44,674 nt of DNA from a virus, in the IMG/VR virus record IMGVR_UViG_3300017788_000045, positions 1 to 44,674 of that record; one strand, given 5' to 3'. The position numbers were made by a program, and so were the translations under genes. The stretch's first letter is position 1; every line of letters begins with the position of its first letter. This document shows positions 40,076 through 44,674 of this stretch, one piece after another. The notes under the pieces are model-generated. The model worked only from the letters and a program-made list of their open reading frames with translations. It did not search any database and was not told the DNA's origin.

Positions 40076-40828
40076 ATGGATTTTCATCAATTATTAGCCA
40101 AAATGCAGGAACTAGACCGTCCTGCGAATCAACCAACAGCAGAGGAATGTGGAATGATGCCTCCTGCATCACCGATGGGGATGCCACCGGGGATGCCACC
40201 TAAACCTGAAACGCCTCCCCCTTCGATGAGCGTCAATCTCAATGCGCAGGGCATGGACAACATCGAACAGATGATGAAATTGTTCCAGAAAGTCAATCCG
40301 GACATGATGCCTAAGATAGATCCTATGCCTTCTATGGCACCTCCTCCTAGCATCATGAGTATTAAGCCCAGCTTACCTCCCTTAAAGATGCTGCCTGATT
40401 TAGACGCAGATAACGACGATAAAATCGGTGGCGAAAAGGATATGGACGAACCCAAAGACGTTATGATTAAAATGGGTGGTGAGGATAAAGAAGAAGACGA
40501 TGAAGGATCTCAGCCCGGAGGTTTAGGTGCTAGCCTGGATCGAGATGGGGACGGAGATCATGACATGGACGATCATGACCTAGAACCTGACGACGACGAA
40601 GATAAAAAAGAAGCCTGGGTTAATGAACCCGAAGAGGAAGAAAAAGACATCGATTACATGGTTAATAAGCTAGCTGGCGGTATGAACAAGAGTCATGGAA
40701 CCTATCCTAAAGTCTCTGTGGGTGATAACCCTATGCAAAAAATTACCCGCATGGGAGAGAACGATCTTCGTAGTCAAATCCGTGCCGAACTACAGAAAAG
40801 GCTAGCAGAAACAAAAGGAGCGAAATAA
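40076..40828 (+). CDS. Acidic Met/Pro-rich protein with calcium-loop-like motifs
   Basis: 250 residues of low complexity: a Met/Pro-rich first third (MMPPASPMGMPPGMPPKP), 'VNLNAQGMDNIEQMMKLF', then acidic stretches with 'DLDADNDDKIGG' and 'LDRDGDGDHDMDDHDLEPDD', which look like DxDxDG calcium loops, and a C-terminal helix 'LRSQIRAELQKRLAET'. Similar proteins are found in marine T4-like phages next to packaging genes. High acidity and disorder would fit a head scaffold or internal protein; this is inference. GGGAG precedes the ATG. Confidence 0.5.
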   Translation: MDFHQLLAKMQELDRPANQPTAEECGMMPPASPMGMPPGMPPKPETPPPSMSVNLNAQGMDNIEQMMKLFQKVNPDMMPKIDPMPSMAPPPSIMSIKPSLPPLKMLPDLDADNDDKIGGEKDMDEPKDVMIKMGGEDKEEDDEGSQPGGLGASLDRDGDGDHDMDDHDLEPDDDEDKKEAWVNEPEEEEKDIDYMVNKLAGGMNKSHGTYPKVSVGDNPMQKITRMGENDLRSQIRAELQKRLAETKGAK

Positions 40829-41283
40829 TGGCAGATTTATACGGTTTAGCGATCGGCGGCGGTCTAACAGGCAATATTGATGATAATGCTAGAAAACTAT
40901 TAGGTGATGGGGTCAGCGGTATAGGCCCTTATACGAGATTCGGTACACCACAATTACAGGCTATCAAAGTTATATCGTCTGCCTATAATTTTACTACCAC
41001 ACCTGCAGCAGCAAACAGCAACCTTTCCAAGGCTGTAAGAGGTCTGCAACAGCTAGGTGAGATCTATTATGTAGGCGTTCCTACAGCATCCGGTGCTAAT
41101 CAATTTATTGCACTGATAAATCGCAATAACACATATAATGGTGCTAGCCAGGGCTCGGGGACCACAGAAGCCAGTGCTAATAGTTCGTATGATGCGGTCG
41201 AAGCAGATGTACTAGCAGAGTTAGGTGGCAGCGGCTCGGTAACTATTACTGACAGCACACTGACCGGTCTATCATTTAATTAA
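40828..41283 (+). CDS. Small virion-type protein
   Basis: 151 residues. 'LYGLAIGGGLTGNIDDNARK' is followed by 'YTRFGTPQLQAIKVISS' and a Ser/Gly/Asn-rich second half ending 'GSVTITDSTLTGLSFN'. This is the composition of a small capsid or tail decoration protein; no known domain is recognised. It overlaps the acidic gene by 1 base with GGAG upstream, and a strong terminator follows after 13 bases. Confidence 0.5.
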   Translation: MADLYGLAIGGGLTGNIDDNARKLLGDGVSGIGPYTRFGTPQLQAIKVISSAYNFTTTPAAANSNLSKAVRGLQQLGEIYYVGVPTASGANQFIALINRNNTYNGASQGSGTTEASANSSYDAVEADVLAELGGSGSVTITDSTLTGLSFN

Positions 41284-41296
41284 TATTTCAAATACC

Positions 41297-41324
41297 AAAT
41301 AGGCTCTTCGGAGCCTATTTTTTT
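41297..41324 (+). terminator. Intrinsic terminator with TTCG tetraloop
   Basis: AAATAGGCTC at 41297-41306 and GAGCCTATTT at 41311-41320 form a perfect 10-bp stem around TTCG, followed by four more T. Confidence 0.92.
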
Positions 41325-41325
41325 C

Positions 41326-41333
41326 TGTAAATA
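41326..41333 (+). promoter_or_regulatory. Late promoter TGTAAATA, 5 nt before ATG
   Basis: Reads TGTAAATA-ACTAT-ATG just after the terminator. No Shine-Dalgarno precedes the terminase gene. Confidence 0.65.
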
Positions 41334-41338
41334 ACTAT

Positions 41339-42925
41339 ATGGGAAAATCATTAGATGGAGTACTGGTTAAAAAAGCCTTCGCTCCGCAGAAATATACACT
41401 AGAAGAAGTTAAACATATAGAGGCCTGCATGGATCCGATAAACGGGCCTTTATATTTTATGAAAAATTTTTTAAAAATACAGCACCCTGTTCGAGGTGCT
41501 ATTGCCTTTGCCCCCTATGATTATCAAGAAAGGTTGATCGGTGCTTATCATGGAAACAAGCAGTGTATCGCTATGTTGCCAAGGCAAATGGGAAAAACTA
41601 CCTGTGCCACTGGTTATCTATTATGGTATACCATGTTCATACCCGAGGCGCAGATCCTGATTGCTGCGCACAAATATGAGGGTGCGCAAGACATAATGAA
41701 CCGATATCGCTACGGTTATGAGAATCTGCCCGATTTCATCCGTGCGGGTGTACACAGTTATAATCGTAATACTATAGAATACGACAACGGTGCTCGTATA
41801 CAAGCCACAACAACCACAGAAAATACCGGCCGCGGCAAATCGTTGTCATTAATTTACTGCGATGAGTTCGCGTTCGTGCAGCCGCCTGAAAAAGCCAAAG
41901 AGTTTTGGACTGCATTATCGCCCACACTGTCAACTGGTGGTAAATGTATCATCACTTCTACTCCTAACTCAGACGAAGATCAGTTCGCGGTGATATGGAC
42001 CGAAGCTAATCAAAAATTCGATGAGTACGGCAACGAACAAAATTTAGGAATCAATGGATTTTTTCCATATTTTGCACACTGGTCAGAGCACCCTGATAGA
42101 GATGAGAAATGGGCACAGATAGAACGTGCTAAAATCGGCGAAGAAAGATTTAGAAGAGAATTTGACTGCGAGTTCTTGATCTTTGATGAAACTCTCATAA
42201 ATGCGGTTAAATTGTCAGAAATGCAAGGTGTTGACCCCGTAATGTCTATGGGACAAACACGATGGTATAACGACATTAATCCACATGCTACCTATCTAGT
42301 AGCTCTTGATCCTAGTTTAGGTACAGGCGGAGATTATGGGGCGATACAGGTTTTTGAAATGCCCAGGATGATCCAAGTAGCGGAATGGCATCATAATTTA
42401 ACACCTATACAATCCCAAGTAAAACACATGAGAGAAATATTAAAATATATACAACAGACTGCAGCCGAGAAAGGTGGGAATCCTCAAATATATTACTCGG
42501 TGGAAAATAACACACTAGGAGAAGCTGCGCTGATAGTAATTCGTGATATCGGAGAAGAAAATTTTCCAGGTTTATTTTTAAGTGAGCCTATACGTAAAGG
42601 GCATGTGCGAAAATTTCGAAAAGGATTTAATACTACTCATCGGAGTAAAATCGCAGCTTGTAGCCAATTAAAAAATCTTATAGAAAATAAAAAAATGCAG
42701 ATTAGATCTAAACCTCTATTATCAGAGCTTAAAACCTACGTAGCTCACGGTGTTGGTTTTGGTGCTAAATCAGGAGAAAACGACGATCTGATCAGTGCAA
42801 CTCTGCTAATAATACGCATGGCAAATTTATTAGCTGATTGGGATCCTAAAATTTATGATACAATTACCGAAAAAATCTCAGAAGAGCAGATGCCCATGCC
42901 AATTTTTATTAGCACGAGTTTTTGA
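41339..42925 (+). CDS. 17: Terminase large subunit, gp17
   Basis: 528 residues (T4 gp17 has 610). ATPase: Walker A 'MLPRQMGKTT' at 79-88, Walker B 'LIYCDEFAFV' with D175 and E176, and motif III 'TSTPN' at 206-210. Nuclease: 'YLVALDPSLGTGGDYGAI' with the first catalytic Asp near 323, 'VENNTLGEAAL', and 'SGENDDLISATLLIIRMA' near the C-terminus. It pumps DNA into the prohead and cuts concatemers. The stop codon lies in the next late promoter. Confidence 0.95.
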   Translation: MGKSLDGVLVKKAFAPQKYTLEEVKHIEACMDPINGPLYFMKNFLKIQHPVRGAIAFAPYDYQERLIGAYHGNKQCIAMLPRQMGKTTCATGYLLWYTMFIPEAQILIAAHKYEGAQDIMNRYRYGYENLPDFIRAGVHSYNRNTIEYDNGARIQATTTTENTGRGKSLSLIYCDEFAFVQPPEKAKEFWTALSPTLSTGGKCIITSTPNSDEDQFAVIWTEANQKFDEYGNEQNLGINGFFPYFAHWSEHPDRDEKWAQIERAKIGEERFRREFDCEFLIFDETLINAVKLSEMQGVDPVMSMGQTRWYNDINPHATYLVALDPSLGTGGDYGAIQVFEMPRMIQVAEWHHNLTPIQSQVKHMREILKYIQQTAAEKGGNPQIYYSVENNTLGEAALIVIRDIGEENFPGLFLSEPIRKGHVRKFRKGFNTTHRSKIAACSQLKNLIENKKMQIRSKPLLSELKTYVAHGVGFGAKSGENDDLISATLLIIRMANLLADWDPKIYDTITEKISEEQMPMPIFISTSF

Positions 42926-42931
42926 TAAATA
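42924..42931 (+). promoter_or_regulatory. Late promoter GATAAATA, 5 nt before ATG
   Basis: Overlaps the gp17 stop and reads GATAAATA-CTATC-ATG, with the ATG at 42937. Confidence 0.75.
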
Positions 42932-42936
42932 CTATC

Positions 42937-44674
42937 ATGGACGGAAGAAATAATATCGCTAACGATCTATTCTTTAAAATAAGAAGTAGATTTTCAGGGT
43001 TGAAACTCGGTGAAGAAACAGGAGCTGTTACAATCAACCCTGAAGCAGCTAGGTTTTTCGATTTTGATTATCAAGATCGAGGAAGTTCTATAGGTCATGT
43101 TACTATTAGTCTCGCAGAGCCTAATTCCATGAAAGTTTATTTCAGCACTGGTATAACAGAATCTATGGATGGAAAGCAAAAAGATAAATGGTACGGTTTT
43201 CTAAGAGAGCTTCGCAATTTTGCCAAACGTAGATTAATGGCTTTTGACACCAGGGATATTTCTAAAGACAACCTAGACAAACGAGATTTTACATATCTCA
43301 CTGTCAGTAATCAACCAACAGCGGCAACAGATACAATATTAAAACCAGTCGGAGAATCAGTCATGAACGAAAGTCAACTATACGGAACCAAAACCGTAAG
43401 TTATCAAAACTTAATGGATACAAAATTAATTATTAAACATAATCAAGCGGTCATGGACGATTCCCAGCCAGGCGCAAGAAGTCGTAATATTTCTGCGTTA
43501 TTCGTAGAGAACCAGGACGGGGAAAGATTTAAATATCCGTTCATACATCTAGCCGGCGCTAGAGCTATGCAACGACATGTGGCTAATGGCGGTCTACCTT
43601 ATGATTCCATAGGAAAAAGCATCATAGAAATGAGCGAACAAATAGCTCAACTTAAAAGTTTCAGTAATTATGTTGTACGCAACGATTTAATGAATTCTGA
43701 CACTAATCAAATTATAGAAACGTCACAGCAAGCATTACAAAGATTAAGAGAAACTATTTTTAGGCTAGCCAAACAAGGTTATTATGAAAGTTATAAAGAA
43801 TCTTTCCAAGAACAACAACCTGTCGATGTTCCTAATAGTGTAATTGAAGATTATAAAGAAAAATTTACAGTAAGAAATTTCAAAGAAGACATCAAATCAG
43901 TATTTCCTGTATTGTACAAACTTATGCAAGAAAACAACATAGTGGATTATGATGACATAGTCGGCCTAACCACAGAAAATTTCGACGAAAATGAAGATCA
44001 AGATGAAATCAAAAAGGTCAGCGAGCTTGAAAAATTTGAAAATTGGATACAAAATTTAGGTGAGAACAGCCCGATACAGAGCGATGAAGATCAATTAGTG
44101 GCGATAGATTCATTGAATAAACTTATAGCAAACACATTTCCTGCAGGAGTAGATGGCAACAACGCCATCGAAAGTCTCAAAGGAATTATCGAAGATCCCC
44201 TGCTGTTTAAAGAAATCAAAGATGCTGCGAAATCTAATCCCCAAGAAGACGTAAGACCTATGATAAAAGCATGGGTAGATGAAAATGCCAAAGAAATCGC
44301 AACAGAATTAGACTTTGGAGACATGGAACAAGCTGTAGATGAACCTGCAGCAGAAGAGCCGGCTGCCACAGGCAAAGAAGAACCTGCCACAGACGATGCA
44401 GCCGCAGCAGGCGATGCCGCAGTAGCAGCGGCCACAGGTGGTGGTGAGCAGGTAGTCACGCAGAGTGACGACAACGAGACTAGAGGCGAAGGCCGCAGAT
44501 TGAATGTCCGAGAACTGGCAGAATTCATACAGTCATTCTACGATCGTGATTCAGGCACATTCCCCAAAGGTCCAGAAGGTGTTGTAGTGATGGTAGGCAA
44601 GAAGTTTGGCGAGCAGGCGGAACAGGTCGCTCGCAAGTTCGTAGAGCGCATGGCTCCACATCAGGAAGCAGGCG
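42937..44674 (+). CDS. Large conserved phage protein (3' partial)
   Basis: Open from the ATG at 42937 to the right edge, 579 codons without a stop. The N-terminus 'RNNIANDLFFKIRSRFSGLK' and 'GITESMDGKQKDKWYGFLRE' then 'LRNFAKRRLMAFDTRDISKD' look like a conserved protein of T4-like marine phages. The middle is helical and charged. Around residues 465-515 lies an Ala/Glu/Gly low-complexity linker (AAEEPAATGKEEPATDDAAA), then 'RRLNVRELAEFIQSFYDRDS' and 'VVMVGKKFGEQAEQVARKFV'. No catalytic motif recognised; structural or packaging-associated by position after gp17. Confidence 0.7.
   Translation, partial: MDGRNNIANDLFFKIRSRFSGLKLGEETGAVTINPEAARFFDFDYQDRGSSIGHVTISLAEPNSMKVYFSTGITESMDGKQKDKWYGFLRELRNFAKRRLMAFDTRDISKDNLDKRDFTYLTVSNQPTAATDTILKPVGESVMNESQLYGTKTVSYQNLMDTKLIIKHNQAVMDDSQPGARSRNISALFVENQDGERFKYPFIHLAGARAMQRHVANGGLPYDSIGKSIIEMSEQIAQLKSFSNYVVRNDLMNSDTNQIIETSQQALQRLRETIFRLAKQGYYESYKESFQEQQPVDVPNSVIEDYKEKFTVRNFKEDIKSVFPVLYKLMQENNIVDYDDIVGLTTENFDENEDQDEIKKVSELEKFENWIQNLGENSPIQSDEDQLVAIDSLNKLIANTFPAGVDGNNAIESLKGIIEDPLLFKEIKDAAKSNPQEDVRPMIKAWVDENAKEIATELDFGDMEQAVDEPAAEEPAATGKEEPATDDAAAAGDAAVAAATGGGEQVVTQSDDNETRGEGRRLNVRELAEFIQSFYDRDSGTFPKGPEGVVVMVGKKFGEQAEQVARKFVERMAPHQEAG

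Noticed and set aside
44091-44528. 145-codon minus-strand frame near the right edge
   Set aside because: Ser/Ala-rich antisense of the low-complexity linker in the terminal plus-strand gene.

Overview
The window is a segment of a T4-like marine myovirus genome (tailed dsDNA phage). The T4-type core is recognisable: neck proteins gp13, gp14 and gp15, sheath gp18, tube gp19, a second tube-fold protein, head-completion gp4, terminase gp16 and gp17, and a gp1-like dNMP kinase. T4-type late promoters (NTAAATA) precede many genes. No host marker such as a photosystem gene is present, so cyanobacteria, SAR11 and other marine Gram-negatives all remain possible. A phage-encoded protein with a signal peptide supports a Gram-negative host.

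Layout. 1-5296 (+): tail-tip and fibre genes, including two tandem Gly/Cys-rich adhesins. 5276-25080: an accessory island of about 20 kb in both orientations. It holds nine 2-oxoglutarate/Fe(II) oxygenase-like genes, a flavin tryptophan-halogenase homologue, a luciferase-like monooxygenase, a NodU-type carbamoyltransferase, a GT9-like glycosyltransferase, three SGNH-like proteins, three sulfotransferase-like P-loop proteins, two methyltransferases, a HAD-like protein without its catalytic aspartates, and a TctA/TctC tripartite tricarboxylate transporter pair without TctB. 25172-27280 (+): a fibre-like protein. 27277-30806 (-): small protein, degenerate Nudix, gp15, gp14. 30841-32638 (+): gp13, a small basic protein, dNMP kinase. 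32601-32936 (-): HNH-like protein. 33050-44674 (+): gp18 through gp17, then a large protein that runs off the window.

How it fits together. Island genes mostly overlap or abut, forming a few translationally coupled transcription units: 6969-5276 (-), 7576-14476 (+), 14524-17154 (+), 18450-17151 (-) and 18538-24483 (+). Together they look like a tailoring set (hydroxylation, halogenation, carbamoylation, methylation, glycosyl and sulfuryl transfer) plus a carboxylate uptake system. The substrate cannot be read from sequence: host or virion glycan, a small molecule and host protein are all open.

Regulation. At eight gene starts a late-promoter octamer lies exactly 5 nt upstream of ATG. By T4 geometry the mRNA would begin at or next to the ATG, so these genes are predicted to have leaderless late transcripts. 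Other late promoters have 18-31 nt leaders, most with a Shine-Dalgarno sequence. The dNMP kinase instead has a perfect TTGACA-17-TATAAT promoter. Two strong intrinsic terminators are each followed immediately by such a promoter and start codon.

There is no gene-free stretch longer than 300 bases. I saw no tRNA, rRNA, CRISPR array, insertion sequence or integrase.
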